This document shows positions 28,135 through 39,295 of a stretch of 64,000 bases of DNA, in pieces (positions within the stretch are counted from its first letter, which is position 1; every line of letters begins with the position of its first letter). The position numbers and the translations under genes were made by a program. Under the pieces are notes generated by a model. That model was not told where the DNA came from. It saw only the letters and a program-made list of their open reading frames with translations, and did not search any database. Source of the DNA: Phycisphaerae bacterium (GTDB taxonomy: Bacteria; Planctomycetota; Phycisphaerae; SM23-33); the NCBI GenBank assembly GCA_030745875.1, contig JASLNT010000014.1, positions 1 through 64,000 of the forward strand. Direction: 5' to 3'.

Positions 28135-31100
28135 CTACTTGCCCTGTGTAGCCAGAAAAGCCCTGTAAAGTATGTTGTTCTTTACGAATATCACACCGAG
28201 CGACTCGTTCGGCCAGGGGTAGCTTACCTCAACATCGTGCATCTTACCGTCTTCTATGCGAGCTTTGAATTTCAGAATCGGCAGACGACCCTGACGCCAA
28301 ATGTGGTTCCATTCGGGCGTCTGAGGCGTGCCAAGGAGAATCAGACCAATCTCATACCGTCCGATCTTGTCGGCGCCGGTTGTGCCTTCGATATACATGT
28401 CATACGTCTTACCGCTGAATATCATGTCGCTGTAGGCTCCCCCATCGGCCTGCAACTCTGAAAACGCCGTCATCTTAAGATACCGATAACTGGTCATGTT
28501 CAGTCCGGGAAACAGCGCGGTGACAAACGTCGGAGCCGCCCGCCCCTGGGTCATCCCGTCGATTGTAACGGTCTTGGCGGTCCCAACCGGATAAACGGAC
28601 ATACTCGGATCGAGCGAACTGGCGACAAGATCCCTCAGCGACAGCTTGACATCCTGGCGACGGTTGAACTGACCGTAAACCGTGTTGCCCGGGAAGAACA
28701 ACGCCAGTTGCGGCTGGATATTCTCGCGGGCTGCAACATCGCGAACGTCCTGCCATATATCGGCCGTAACTTCCTCACCCTCGGGCGGATCGTTTTTGAG
28801 ATTGATTTTCACGCCACCGCGGACCGATCCGGCGTTCAGCCCGCAGGCGTAGGTCGATTCGATAAGCCCGTGATTGATCGACGCGTCAAGTTTCATATCG
28901 CGGAGATCGTAGTATTGCGAAATCTGCCCATCCCACAGGCGCAGGTGAGCTATCTTCACCGAACCTTTCACATCGCTGGCGCGGATCACCGGAAGCGCCG
29001 AAGCAATAAAGTTCTCGGCGCTCCGCCTGATCTTAGCGTGGGGGTCGGACTTCTTGGAAGCATCTCCAGTCGCCAGATCCGCCGGTCCGGTCGCCGGCTG
29101 CGCCGCAGGACGCGTGGTCGGACCCCGATCTGCGAACCATTGGCGGAGGTCGCGCGTGTCTATGTGTCGTCCAAGCACGGTGAAGGAGCCTGAAGGAGAA
29201 GTGTCCAGGCCTTTAAGATCCGCCAGCAACCACACATTATTCTTACCGGCCCGCATCTGGAGATTCCTGGTGCGAATTCCTTGAGCGATCCATCGACCGC
29301 GCGCATCGCGAGTGATGTTATTGACAAGCAGATCACCGTTAATGCTCACATTCTTGCCCCGCCAGACTCCGCCCAGCGATTCGCTATGGAAAGACACGTA
29401 CGGAGCGCGGCCATCCAGACCGCCGACCCACTCGGCCTCCACAATCGCATCCCCGGATATCTTATAGGGTTTCAGGCGGGGCGCGATTTGGGATAGTGTC
29501 TGGGCTCGACGCGTCCAGGCCGTAATGTGCAGTTTGTCAGGATTCAGACGCCACTGACCGCCCACGCGAACGGGCCTCGCCGAGCCCCCGGCTAGCATGT
29601 GCAGGTCGCCGACATGGGCCTGCAGATCACTGACCCGGAACTTCGACAGATCAGCAGGGATATCCACTCGAACAGTCGCTCCGGAGGACAAACCCGCAGA
29701 CTTGACAAACTCGCGCCCGAAGCCAAATGACGCATTGTCGGCGTCGATATGCAGCTTAAGCCCCACCCCGCTGTCCGTAGCGCCCAGAGACGCTGTGAAA
29801 TCGCCATATCCGCCCAGCCCCAACCGCTTGACCTCACTGCGAAGCTCCGGAACCAGGTCGGTCAGGGTCTCATCGACCGCCAGCCGCCCTTCAAGTATCA
29901 GCAGGCAACGGGGCATGACTTCAGGCCACGAACCAACAGATACGATCTTCGGTGTTTTGGCGACAAGATCGGCTTCGCCCACGAGCTTCACGCGACTATC
30001 GCCAAAGACAATCTTGATGTCTCTAAGGCTCGCCGACAGGCGAGTATCGTCGCTTGTCGACAACGCTCCAGCCAGGCGGATCTGAAGCGGTACGCCCGCC
30101 TGCTTCCTCCGACCAATACGACCCCCGGATTCATACCCCAGAGCGTCGGCGTCGAAGTTAACTTCGCCTTGCAGGCTCCCAGGGCTCCAATCGCAACTGG
30201 CTTCAAGACCCATCGCCCCTGTCAGCTTCCCGGGACCAAGGGCCTCTGCGACAGCCGGTAAGGATCGCGCTAACCAGCGTGCATCACGAATGTCAGCCCG
30301 GAAGGAACCGGCGGCCTCAGGGCCCGCATCGCCCGAAACAAAGCTCACCTGAGCACGAATATCGGCGTACTGCTCCCGCCACGAACACCTCACGGTATTC
30401 CGCAGCCCCTTGGGCATCTGATGGTCGGAAATGAAGTCCAGGCTCGCGGCGGCCTTCACGCCGGACGGTTTGGTGAAGATCTTACCGACCTGAAATTCAA
30501 GGGCGTCGGTGTCGCTGACCGCCAGATGCAGTCGATGCGCCTCGGGCGACAGGCGAATCACGTACTTGCCGTTCATTGAACCTCGAATCTTAACATCCGG
30601 AATTCCGCCCGGTTGCAGACCGGTCAGTATGTGCTCGACACGGGCAGTCTCAAAATCCCCGCTTATATCCACCTGCGCGCTGGTCCTGGTCTTGGGATCG
30701 GCTCCCAGGAACCGGACACGTCCGCGGTCAAGCACGATCCTCCCCTTGCCGACAGTCAGGCGGAGCTCCACGTCATCGAGACCGGCGGATTTGCGGTTCG
30801 CCGAAGCCCGACCGGCCAATCTCACCGCCTGGTCAGCATTCTTCAGAACACGACCGGCTCTGCTGAGGGCGGTCCCTTTGGGCAGATTCAGGTAGCCCTG
30901 GGCGATGAGACCTTCCCGGCTGTCCACCGAAATCTCCCCGACCGCCCGCCCTGAGAGTTCCACGCCGTCCAACGCCCTCTCGATTTGCGGAGCCAAACTG
31001 CGCAGAGAATCCAGATCCCGCAATTCGGCGTGCCCGTCCCATTGCCAATTAGCCAACACATCCCAAGCCGCCGGCGGACCGTCCGGCCCGGAGTCAAACA

Positions 31101-32475
31101 ACTTTCGCACGTCACGCACCGTCCCCTTACCGGTGAATGCGTTATCTCCCAACCACACCCGCCAGTTGCTTACGTTCAGCCCGAACGTTCGCTCATCCAG
31201 CGTTGTCTGCAACTCCGCTCGGAACTTTCGTTTAGGCGGTTTGATCGTCCTGTCACCGTGTTTGAACTCCGCCGACGTACCGTCCAGCGTACCGGAAAAC
31301 TCCAGGACGTTTTCCTTGTCTTTGTGGTCGAGCTTCATCTCGATACGAAGCGGCCCGGAGACACCGAGGTCTGCGGGCAACTTATTAGTGCCCGTCAGCA
31401 TAGCCGCCAACTGCGTCGGGTCAATCTCACCGTCCATCTCCAGGCGCCTTATGCCCTGCCACTTTCCCGCCAACGCTTCTGGAAACAGCGTCCCGGTCCC
31501 GGACATGTCCAACCCGGGCAGAAGTACGCTGAACGGCTGGAGTTTGACGCATCCGTCGACCAAGTCGTAACTGGCCGACACGCGAAAACCCGCCTTGGGG
31601 ATAACCGGCAGCTTGATCCTGGTGTCCAACGGCTGGAGGTCCAGTTTGCGCACCGTCAGATTGAAGCGAACATGATCAATCTCACCATCATCATTTGCCT
31701 GTAGATTCAGAGATCCGCTGCACCGCCCCGAGAGCTTCCTCAGCGGTAAGCCCAGTATTTCAACAAGGTTAAGCTGGGCCATATCAACGTGCGCAAAGTT
31801 AAAGAACGCCGTCGCCGACACCGGCGTGGCGTCCTGAACGGTGTCTATAGACAACGCCACCGGCGCCATTGACTCGTCTTGTCGCAGCTCGGCGGACATT
31901 GTGATCCGCCCGATGTGTTTGGTGCGCCCGGCGATAACCTGCATGTCCTGCACGCCCACAACCAGCCGCTGGCGATGCTTGGGCAGCAGGATATTGACCA
32001 CCGCCTCCTTTATCGAAGTACGATCTGTTTTGGCGTCGAACTTCAGGCGACTCAGCACGCTTGCGTTCACGTTGCCCTTGGCGTCGACCTCTACATTCAG
32101 GACCGGGCGATCGATTTCCATCCAGGTTATGCGTCTCCGCCAGAAGAAGTTGATCGGAGACAGTTCGGCGCGTATCACCGCGGCGCTAAGCATGGTGCTT
32201 CCGGCCCCGGACGAAAAACCCTTTGGAGATGCGATCCGGATGTCGCGCAATTCGATCCCCTCGTCCCAACTCATGGATATGTCGCCGATCTGAACGTCCA
32301 GACCCAACTGGCTCGACATCTGATTGATAAGATGTCGCCGAATGAGATCCGTCGGAGCCCACCACGGCAGGCTTACATACGCCACCGCCAGGATCATACC
32401 CAACACTGCAAATGCTCTGCAAAGCCTTTGCCACCAGCGGCGTCTGGGTTTTATGAGGTTAGGGGTCTGTGGCAT
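28135..32475 (-). CDS. large AsmA/TamB-like envelope protein
   Basis: 1446 aa; N-terminal TM, LDVQIGDISMSWDEGIELRDIRIASPKGF; beta-rich repeats; C-terminal GKTYDMYIEGTTGADKIGRYEIGLILLG. Confidence 0.7.
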   Translation of the reverse strand: MPQTPNLIKPRRRWWQRLCRAFAVLGMILAVAYVSLPWWAPTDLIRRHLINQMSSQLGLDVQIGDISMSWDEGIELRDIRIASPKGFSSGAGSTMLSAAVIRAELSPINFFWRRRITWMEIDRPVLNVEVDAKGNVNASVLSRLKFDAKTDRTSIKEAVVNILLPKHRQRLVVGVQDMQVIAGRTKHIGRITMSAELRQDESMAPVALSIDTVQDATPVSATAFFNFAHVDMAQLNLVEILGLPLRKLSGRCSGSLNLQANDDGEIDHVRFNLTVRKLDLQPLDTRIKLPVIPKAGFRVSASYDLVDGCVKLQPFSVLLPGLDMSGTGTLFPEALAGKWQGIRRLEMDGEIDPTQLAAMLTGTNKLPADLGVSGPLRIEMKLDHKDKENVLEFSGTLDGTSAEFKHGDRTIKPPKRKFRAELQTTLDERTFGLNVSNWRVWLGDNAFTGKGTVRDVRKLFDSGPDGPPAAWDVLANWQWDGHAELRDLDSLRSLAPQIERALDGVELSGRAVGEISVDSREGLIAQGYLNLPKGTALSRAGRVLKNADQAVRLAGRASANRKSAGLDDVELRLTVGKGRIVLDRGRVRFLGADPKTRTSAQVDISGDFETARVEHILTGLQPGGIPDVKIRGSMNGKYVIRLSPEAHRLHLAVSDTDALEFQVGKIFTKPSGVKAAASLDFISDHQMPKGLRNTVRCSWREQYADIRAQVSFVSGDAGPEAAGSFRADIRDARWLARSLPAVAEALGPGKLTGAMGLEASCDWSPGSLQGEVNFDADALGYESGGRIGRRKQAGVPLQIRLAGALSTSDDTRLSASLRDIKIVFGDSRVKLVGEADLVAKTPKIVSVGSWPEVMPRCLLILEGRLAVDETLTDLVPELRSEVKRLGLGGYGDFTASLGATDSGVGLKLHIDADNASFGFGREFVKSAGLSSGATVRVDIPADLSKFRVSDLQAHVGDLHMLAGGSARPVRVGGQWRLNPDKLHITAWTRRAQTLSQIAPRLKPYKISGDAIVEAEWVGGLDGRAPYVSFHSESLGGVWRGKNVSINGDLLVNNITRDARGRWIAQGIRTRNLQMRAGKNNVWLLADLKGLDTSPSGSFTVLGRHIDTRDLRQWFADRGPTTRPAAQPATGPADLATGDASKKSDPHAKIRRSAENFIASALPVIRASDVKGSVKIAHLRLWDGQISQYYDLRDMKLDASINHGLIESTYACGLNAGSVRGGVKINLKNDPPEGEEVTADIWQDVRDVAARENIQPQLALFFPGNTVYGQFNRRQDVKLSLRDLVASSLDPSMSVYPVGTAKTVTIDGMTQGRAAPTFVTALFPGLNMTSYRYLKMTAFSELQADGGAYSDMIFSGKTYDMYIEGTTGADKIGRYEIGLILLGTPQTPEWNHIWRQGRLPILKFKARIEDGKMHDVEVSYPWPNESLGVIFVKNNILYRAFLATQGK

Positions 32476-32477
32476 GC

Positions 32478-33548
32478 CTACACATTGAATCGATAGTTTA
32501 TGATGTCCCCGTCCTGGACGACATAGGCCTTACCCTCCAGGCGGACCTTCCCGGCCGCCTTGGCGCCCTTCATGTCTCCGGCGGTCTCGTAGTCATCAAA
32601 CGCCACCGTCTCAGCCCGGATGAATCCTCGGGCGATATCGCTGTGAATCTCTCCGGCCGCATCAACGGCCGTTGTGCCCGCCGGAATGGTCCAGGCGCGG
32701 CATTCGTCTTCGCCTGTTGTAAGGAAGCTGATCAGGTCCACGCCCTGATAGCAGGCGCTGATCAGCCGATCGCCCGCTGTCGAATCCAATCCGAGGTCCG
32801 CCAGGAACTCCCCGCGGTCTTCGGCGGGAAGTTCGGCGATTTCCTCTTCTATCTGCGCTGAGAGATAGAGGCACGGGCGACCGGCGAATTCCTCGGGATT
32901 GTCGCTCGCCAGCGCGTCCTCACTGCAGTTTACGACTATCAGTACGGGCTTCTGAGACAGAAATGCGAAGCTCGCGGTCATCTTGATCTCAGCCTCTGTT
33001 GCAATCGCATCGCTGATAGGCCTCTCGTCCTCCAGCGTTTCGACCAGTCTGGCCATCAACTCCATTTCACGCTTGATCTCGTCTTTGTTGCCAACCGGCT
33101 TCTTGAGCGAGGCTTCCAGTTTCGCGATCCGATTGGTCACCTGCTCGAGATCGGCGAATAGCATCTCCGTCAGCAGTTCCTCCACATCGGCCGCCGGGTC
33201 CACTCGATCTCGATAAGTCGCCACCGCATCGTTCTCGAACGCCCGGACCACGAAAACCAGCATTTCGCTCTGCCGCATCGCCGCCCAGTGAATCTTGGCG
33301 CGCTGGCGTCCGGCGTCTCCGGTGAGGTCGAACCCGGGCAAGTCCAGGAACGCCAATTCCGCCGGAGTAGTCTTCTTGGGATTAAACTGCTCGGCCAGCC
33401 AGTACAAGCGTTCATCAGGAACTTTAACCGTCGCAAGGTGAGGTTGGTCCGGACGAGACATGTCCATTCCGGACCCCGACCCGGCTGCGATGGCCTGGAA
33501 CAGTGTGCTCTTGCCCGACTGGGGCGGACCGATAAGTGCGACGCGCAT
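32478..33548 (-). CDS. YchF/Obg-like NTPase with C-terminal TGS-like domain
   Basis: P-loop GPPQSGKST; FLDLPGFDLTG; C-terminal GKVRLEGKAYVVQDGDIINYRFNV. Confidence 0.82.
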   Translation of the reverse strand: MRVALIGPPQSGKSTLFQAIAAGSGSGMDMSRPDQPHLATVKVPDERLYWLAEQFNPKKTTPAELAFLDLPGFDLTGDAGRQRAKIHWAAMRQSEMLVFVVRAFENDAVATYRDRVDPAADVEELLTEMLFADLEQVTNRIAKLEASLKKPVGNKDEIKREMELMARLVETLEDERPISDAIATEAEIKMTASFAFLSQKPVLIVVNCSEDALASDNPEEFAGRPCLYLSAQIEEEIAELPAEDRGEFLADLGLDSTAGDRLISACYQGVDLISFLTTGEDECRAWTIPAGTTAVDAAGEIHSDIARGFIRAETVAFDDYETAGDMKGAKAAGKVRLEGKAYVVQDGDIINYRFNV

Positions 33549-33875
33549 ATCATACCTCGTTCGATTGCCTGATTCTCAAACGCCTTGCTTACCGCGCAAG
33601 AGCCCAAAAAGCAACATTCCATTCGCTAAACACACAGCACGTTGGCGATATCGTCACGTTCTCCACCCCCGGGCAATCCGGCCGATGCGAATGTCACAAA
33701 TGGTTCACACTTTTGGCGGAGCCTGCGTTATTGCCTGCTGAAGAATCGCCCTGCATTCACCGCTCTCTTCATTACCATATCGTATTGACTGTGAATGGGT
33801 TCGCCTGGAAAGGCGTCTGCAAACTTCTGGTATGTCACAGGACGACGGATATGAGCCCGCAGCTGCAACATATCT

Positions 33876-35948
33876 CTATCGCCAGGCTTTCAAGTCTGCA
33901 AAAGCGTCGGTCTTGCCTTCACAGATCAGTCCGATCCGCCCTGTCGCTTCGCCCGGAAGACTGAAGCATTCGATCAGGATGTCGTTCAGGTAGAATTCCA
34001 GTAGAGAGCCCTTTAGAAGCAGGCGGAATCTCGCGGGGTTTGCGAACGTCATCTGCCTGTCGACTTTCTTCTCAGCTTTGAAACCCGATCCGTCAGCATT
34101 CATTGGTCCCAGTTCAGCCCGCCCCGCCGCATCCAACAGGATCGCCGAACCCTTGCCCTTTCCCCACTCGACATAAACGCCCCGCCGCGGCGAGGAGTCC
34201 TCGCCCGGCAGGCGAATCGCCCCTTCCAGGATCACCCCGACCTTCGAATCGAACACGTTATCGAGCATGACCGCAGCAGTCCCGCCGCCCTTGACAACCG
34301 CAGGCGGTTTAACGGTGATCCGCTTGTGCTTCATCTTCTCGTTGCCCTTCCACCAGCCCAATCGCATCACGCCTTCCTTGTCTACAACCGCTGTTTTCAG
34401 CGGTGCGAAAGACACCCGGCGGTTGCGGGCGATTGAGTGATGATTCCCCAGCACTCCGCTCGGCGTGCGGAAGAAACGCGAGAAGTACGTGTGCCCCGAC
34501 AGGAAGCTCATGTTCTTCTTGGCGGCGTGGAATGGTCCTTCGGGCTTGTCGGCGGTCAATGTAACCATCCGCCCGTGATTCCCGAACATCATGTAATACT
34601 TCGCGCCGATCTTCTCAACCGCGCCAACCTCTCCCCCGCCGACACCGTGTACTTTCGGCGGCTTGAGCGCTTTCCATCGGACACCGTCGAGCGTCTCGCC
34701 GAAACCAAACCGCCCGCCGGTTTCCTCCTTCGGCGTGGCGGTCCAGTAACCGTAGAGCCCCCCGCCCGGGCGGGCGATGGTCCATATGCAGTCCCATCGG
34801 CCTCTGGGCTTATACCATCGCTCATCCTGCTTGAACTCAAACTCATCGCCCAGCCGTTTCCAGTGCACCAGATCCGTCGACTCGGCGAAAAAAATCGTCT
34901 GGCGGGGACCTTTCCATTCCGAGAAGTTCATGAAGAACTTACCGTCGGTCTTGTAGTTTGGCGACTTCCAGGTCGAACCGGTGCCCATCCATTTAACGCC
35001 CGGTCCTTTCGACAGGATCCGTCCGATCTCCAACCAGTGAACACCGTCTTTGCTGGAGGCCATCGAAATATTGTTCCAGCCCCTGCCCTTGTTCGCTAGA
35101 TAGTAAAGGTGGTGCGTCCCGTCATGCAGGTACAACCACGTATCCCACATATTGCCCGTTTCGGGATGTTGGGCTTTGTAGAACATCGACTGGATCGCGG
35201 GCTTGAACGGAGGCGGTGGTTTGGAGGCAATCACATAGCTGTCCCTACCGTCCAGGATGAGCTTGCCGTCAGCGATTCGAGCGTTTCCGACCAGCCTGGC
35301 CGGTCCGAAGAGTTTGCCCGCGTAATCGGGCGAACCGTCTTCAAACGTCCACCAGGCGATCGGTTTTGCAATCGCTTTGTGCCCGTCGTCGCGATTGGGC
35401 TTGAGTGCGGCAAGTTGCTCGCCTGTCAATGGGCGATCGTAAATCCGAACATCGTCTATCTCCCCCGCCAGGAACCCGACCTCGCCCTGAGCTCCGATAT
35501 AGCGCAAGCCGATCAGAACTTTGCATCCGGGCTTAAAGGACTGCGGGGCGTTAATCTTGTATTGGGCGTATCGCTTTGCGTTGCGGCGGATGGTGACTTC
35601 ATTACCGCGATAAGTAATCGCCATCTGAACGAACGCCCCGCCGCCAACCGGTTCTGCGGGCCAGGTTTTCTGATCCCTCGATGTGCGTCGGAAGAAGTCG
35701 CTGCCGCCCATCCATTTACCCGGTGCGACCTCCCCAAACACGACACCATCGAACCGTTCAGCGTTGTCGATCATTGTAACGACGCTTCCGCCCCGCTGTT
35801 TGGTGTTCGCCAGACGCACCCACGCCACTAACGTCTTGTCGGTAACGATCGCAAAAGTCTTCTCCCGCGCATCGGCCGCATATAGTCGGTCGAACCCCAG
35901 GAACAAGCCCGCTGCACAGAGCAGCCCGATTAAGAATCTCTTGTCCAT
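33876..35948 (-). CDS. secreted LamG-domain protein with glycosidase-like beta-propeller
   Basis: Signal MDKRFLIGLLCAAGLFLGFDRLYA; GEIDDVRIYDRPLTGEQLAAL (LamG); beta-propeller segments such as WNNISMASSKDGVHWLEIGRILSKG. Confidence 0.72.
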   Translation of the reverse strand: MDKRFLIGLLCAAGLFLGFDRLYAADAREKTFAIVTDKTLVAWVRLANTKQRGGSVVTMIDNAERFDGVVFGEVAPGKWMGGSDFFRRTSRDQKTWPAEPVGGGAFVQMAITYRGNEVTIRRNAKRYAQYKINAPQSFKPGCKVLIGLRYIGAQGEVGFLAGEIDDVRIYDRPLTGEQLAALKPNRDDGHKAIAKPIAWWTFEDGSPDYAGKLFGPARLVGNARIADGKLILDGRDSYVIASKPPPPFKPAIQSMFYKAQHPETGNMWDTWLYLHDGTHHLYYLANKGRGWNNISMASSKDGVHWLEIGRILSKGPGVKWMGTGSTWKSPNYKTDGKFFMNFSEWKGPRQTIFFAESTDLVHWKRLGDEFEFKQDERWYKPRGRWDCIWTIARPGGGLYGYWTATPKEETGGRFGFGETLDGVRWKALKPPKVHGVGGGEVGAVEKIGAKYYMMFGNHGRMVTLTADKPEGPFHAAKKNMSFLSGHTYFSRFFRTPSGVLGNHHSIARNRRVSFAPLKTAVVDKEGVMRLGWWKGNEKMKHKRITVKPPAVVKGGGTAAVMLDNVFDSKVGVILEGAIRLPGEDSSPRRGVYVEWGKGKGSAILLDAAGRAELGPMNADGSGFKAEKKVDRQMTFANPARFRLLLKGSLLEFYLNDILIECFSLPGEATGRIGLICEGKTDAFADLKAWR

Positions 35949-36020
35949 GTCTCTTTTCCTATGAGGTCGCAGCGCCGTCAGGCACCGTGCAAATACGGAT
36001 ATCCGCATAACCGCAACATA

Positions 36021-37394
36021 TCAGCGATTCTTCCTTATCCACTGATTCAACAGTTCCTCGTGCGTTAGTTCGTAGACTTTTCCGAGCGCCGTTTCGCTGT
36101 CTGATCCGCCTTTGAGTTCGTACACAAGCTGGATGAACTTCTTCCTCCCCTTGAGCAGTAGAAATCGCGCCAAGCTCTGCGCCGCACCGTATGATTCCGA
36201 GCCCATAGGAATATTCCGCGCCGTGAACATGGGCAGAAACTCCGACCCTTTGCCCTGTTTGACAGCCGCATGGGCCTTTCGGAGCTTGCGCGACGCGCTG
36301 CCTTTGGGCACAAGCGCAGCCGAAATCATCTCGGCGATGCCCTCGTTCAACCAGTTAACCACGCGTCCGGGGTTGATATACCGCAACATGAAAGCGTGTG
36401 TGGATTCGTGAACCAGCAGTTCGTAGAACCATGTGCGAGCGTCGGCTTTGGTCATGCCTTTCATCAGGACCGGTCCGAGAATGACGTATTGAAGCCGCCC
36501 TCGATAACCCGCATATCCGCTGGACTCTCGAGCCATCCTGGGAGAGACCTCAACCACTTTCACGCCAAAGTCCGTAAAGTCCTTCTTCTTCCAGAAGGCG
36601 AACACGGGCAACTTGCCGATCCATATGTTATCCGTCGGGGGGATATCGAATTGCTTACACAGCGCGACGTACAATTTCTCGTAAATGCCTCTGAGTTTAG
36701 CGTCGTCGGACTTGCTCCATGCCGAGTAGATAATAAAGTGCTCGGTTTCGATCCGGTGGGTGTCGGGTGCGATCCGCTTCATGCCCTTGCCCCAGGCGTC
36801 AGCCCTGCTTAGAACATCGGCGACGGACTGGGGCGAAGGCAACCGATATCGACGCGGACTCCAGGTCTTCGTATCCGGACCGCCCAGACGAGGGGGGAGT
36901 TTGTAGCGAGAGTCGGCGTAGATCTTCTCGATAGCTCTCACCTGCCGACCGGTGACAAGTTTCTCAAACGGAGCACGCTCCATCGCCCACAACGCCAGAG
37001 TCAGCCCACCGGATTCGCCCCGCTCGGCGGTTCTGCCCAGCGAACAGAGGAACATCACTTCGGCCAGGAAACGATGCCCTTTCAGCAACAGGAACTTCGC
37101 CCTTCCGCTCAGAGGCAGCCCCTCGACATCGCGAGGAATCTTCGCGTCGGTCACTCGAACCGTACACTCGACAACATTGACGCCCATGAAGGTGAACGTT
37201 CGCTTCTTGCCCTTCACAATCAGACGCTGCCCATCATCTCTGAGCAACTTTCCATCAAATTTTTCACCGCTCGAGAGCATCCCCTCTAAGTGCACGTCGC
37301 CCGCAACCGACGAGGTCCACACGCCGATCACCAGGACCAACGAGATCGTCGCAAATCGATATCCGCATCGCATAATACTCATCACAAACACCAA
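36021..37394 (-). CDS. secreted gluzincin-like protein (HExxH)
   Basis: Signal peptide; ELLVHESTHAFMLRYINPGRVVNWLNEGIAEMI with HESTH motif followed by NEGIAE. Confidence 0.75.
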   Translation of the reverse strand: MVFVMSIMRCGYRFATISLVLVIGVWTSSVAGDVHLEGMLSSGEKFDGKLLRDDGQRLIVKGKKRTFTFMGVNVVECTVRVTDAKIPRDVEGLPLSGRAKFLLLKGHRFLAEVMFLCSLGRTAERGESGGLTLALWAMERAPFEKLVTGRQVRAIEKIYADSRYKLPPRLGGPDTKTWSPRRYRLPSPQSVADVLSRADAWGKGMKRIAPDTHRIETEHFIIYSAWSKSDDAKLRGIYEKLYVALCKQFDIPPTDNIWIGKLPVFAFWKKKDFTDFGVKVVEVSPRMARESSGYAGYRGRLQYVILGPVLMKGMTKADARTWFYELLVHESTHAFMLRYINPGRVVNWLNEGIAEMISAALVPKGSASRKLRKAHAAVKQGKGSEFLPMFTARNIPMGSESYGAAQSLARFLLLKGRKKFIQLVYELKGGSDSETALGKVYELTHEELLNQWIRKNR

Positions 37395-37610
37395 CCACTG
37401 GGCAATCCGAGTAAGAACCGTTCCATCGCCGCCTATGGCGTTATTATAGGCAATGTTCGCCCAATGAATAGCTTAACGACCGGTTTGGAGGCCAATAGCG
37501 CGTCAATCTCGATGCTGCCGGGCGGTTTCCGACCCGCCGACGACAGGCGATCTGATGAGCCTCCGGTTTTGTTTGGCGAAAACGGCGCCCACAGGCTAGC
37601 ATGAAGGGAT

Positions 37611-38261
37611 ATGTTCACAGGCATAATACAACACGTTGGCGTTGTCCGGGCCGTTCGCGACACATCCGACGGCGCTCGGTTGGCGATTGATCTGGGCCCG
37701 CTGGCTGACGGACTGGCTCGTGGAGACAGCGTAGCGGTCAACGGCGCGTGCCTTACGGCATCGGACTGCTCGGGGCAAACCGCTGAATTCGACGTGATCT
37801 CCGAGACGCTTAAGCGCACCACGCTGGGGGCGTTTCGCCCGGGGGCGAAAGTTAATCTCGAACGGGCAATGGCGCTGGGCGACCGGCTCGACGGGCATCT
37901 GGTGCAGGGACACATCGATGCGACGGCTTCAGTCCGCAGCATTGACCGAAGCCAGCCCTGCATACTGGAACTCCAGGCCGATGGAGACCTGACAGCATTG
38001 ATGGCTCCGAAGGGATCTGTGGCGATCGACGGAGTATCACTTACGCTTGTGAGCATCTCAGCCGACCGATTCAGCGTTGGTTTGATACCGACCACCCTTA
38101 CCGACACAACGCTCGGGGCGCTGTCGGCCGGCGAGACGGTGAACATTGAGGCCGACGTGATCGGCAAGTACGTTGTGACGTTTCTTCGGCGAATGCTCGA
38201 CCAGGGGCAAGACCAGGGAACGGTGACGCTGGACAAACTGCGGGAGGCGGGCTTTATCTAG
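37611..38261 (+). CDS. ribE: riboflavin synthase (alpha subunit)
   Basis: MFTGIIQHVGVVRAV; NGACLTA; GHLVQGHIDATA; duplicated lumazine-binding domains. Confidence 0.95.
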   Translation: MFTGIIQHVGVVRAVRDTSDGARLAIDLGPLADGLARGDSVAVNGACLTASDCSGQTAEFDVISETLKRTTLGAFRPGAKVNLERAMALGDRLDGHLVQGHIDATASVRSIDRSQPCILELQADGDLTALMAPKGSVAIDGVSLTLVSISADRFSVGLIPTTLTDTTLGALSAGETVNIEADVIGKYVVTFLRRMLDQGQDQGTVTLDKLREAGFI

Positions 38262-38272
38262 CCCGGATCGCC

Positions 38273-39295
38273 GTGGGAACCGACAGACCAGTAATCGGCG
38301 TAACGATGGGCGACCCCTGCGGCGTGGGGGCGGAGATCATAATCAAAGCGCTTGTCGATCCGGACCTTCGCAGGCAGGCGGACTATATCATTTTTGGATT
38401 CTCCGAACAGATGTCCTACACCGCCGACCGCCTGGATACGGACTTCGTGTTCTTTCGCGATCACCATGAGAATATCCGAGCGTACAACCGCCAAATCACC
38501 GTGCTGGACTACGATGAATTCTCGGTTCCGGCGACGATGCCTCGCGGGGCGAGCAAGCTGGGCGGTGCGGCGTCGATGGCGTTCTGCGAAGATGCGATAT
38601 CCGCCGCTCGACGCGGCCTGATCGACGCGCTCGTGACGGCGCCGATATCAAAAACGTCCTGGAAACTCGCCGGTCACCACAGATTTCCCGGACACACCGA
38701 ACTGCTGGCCAAACGGTGCGGAGCCAAAAACGTGGCGATGATGTTCGTCTCGCCAAAGCTGAAAGTGGTTCTGGCGACTATTCATCAGTCGCTGTTTGAC
38801 ATACGCAACTCCTTTACGATCGGATGCGTGTTCAACCCGATGGACCTGGCTGACCAGGCGCTGAGAGACTGGTTCGGAATCGAGAATCCCAGGCTTGGCA
38901 TCGCCGGACTCAACCCGCACGCCGGAGAAGACGGGCAGTTCGGCGACGAAGAGCAGCGGATTATATCCCCGGCGGTCCTGCTGGCCAACGAGGCGGGAAT
39001 CAACGCCACAGGTCCCCTTCCGGCCGATACCATATTCCTCAAAGCCCTCGACGGTGAATTCGACGCGGTGGTGGCGATGTATCACGATCAGGGCCTGATA
39101 CCGGTCAAGCTGCTGTCCTGGCGGGATGCGGTCAATTTGACACTGGGCCTTCCGATCATACGGACGAGCCCCGACCACGGAACCGCATTCGATATCGCCG
39201 CGAAAAACCAAGCCGATCCGTCATCGATGAAAGCGGCGATCCGGCTTGCGATAGAACTGGCCCGAACAAAGGCCCGCAAACAGACCTCAACGTAA
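38273..39295 (+). CDS. pdxA: 4-hydroxythreonine-4-phosphate dehydrogenase
   Basis: GTG start; IGVTMGDPCGVGAEIIIKAL; GLNPHAGEDGQFGDEE; MYHDQGLIPVKLLSW. Confidence 0.94.
   Translation: MGTDRPVIGVTMGDPCGVGAEIIIKALVDPDLRRQADYIIFGFSEQMSYTADRLDTDFVFFRDHHENIRAYNRQITVLDYDEFSVPATMPRGASKLGGAASMAFCEDAISAARRGLIDALVTAPISKTSWKLAGHHRFPGHTELLAKRCGAKNVAMMFVSPKLKVVLATIHQSLFDIRNSFTIGCVFNPMDLADQALRDWFGIENPRLGIAGLNPHAGEDGQFGDEEQRIISPAVLLANEAGINATGPLPADTIFLKALDGEFDAVVAMYHDQGLIPVKLLSWRDAVNLTLGLPIIRTSPDHGTAFDIAAKNQADPSSMKAAIRLAIELARTKARKQTST

Noticed and set aside
37400-37611. FMN riboswitch upstream of ribE
   Set aside because: No RFN-element conserved blocks were recognised in the gap, only short GC-rich inverted repeats.
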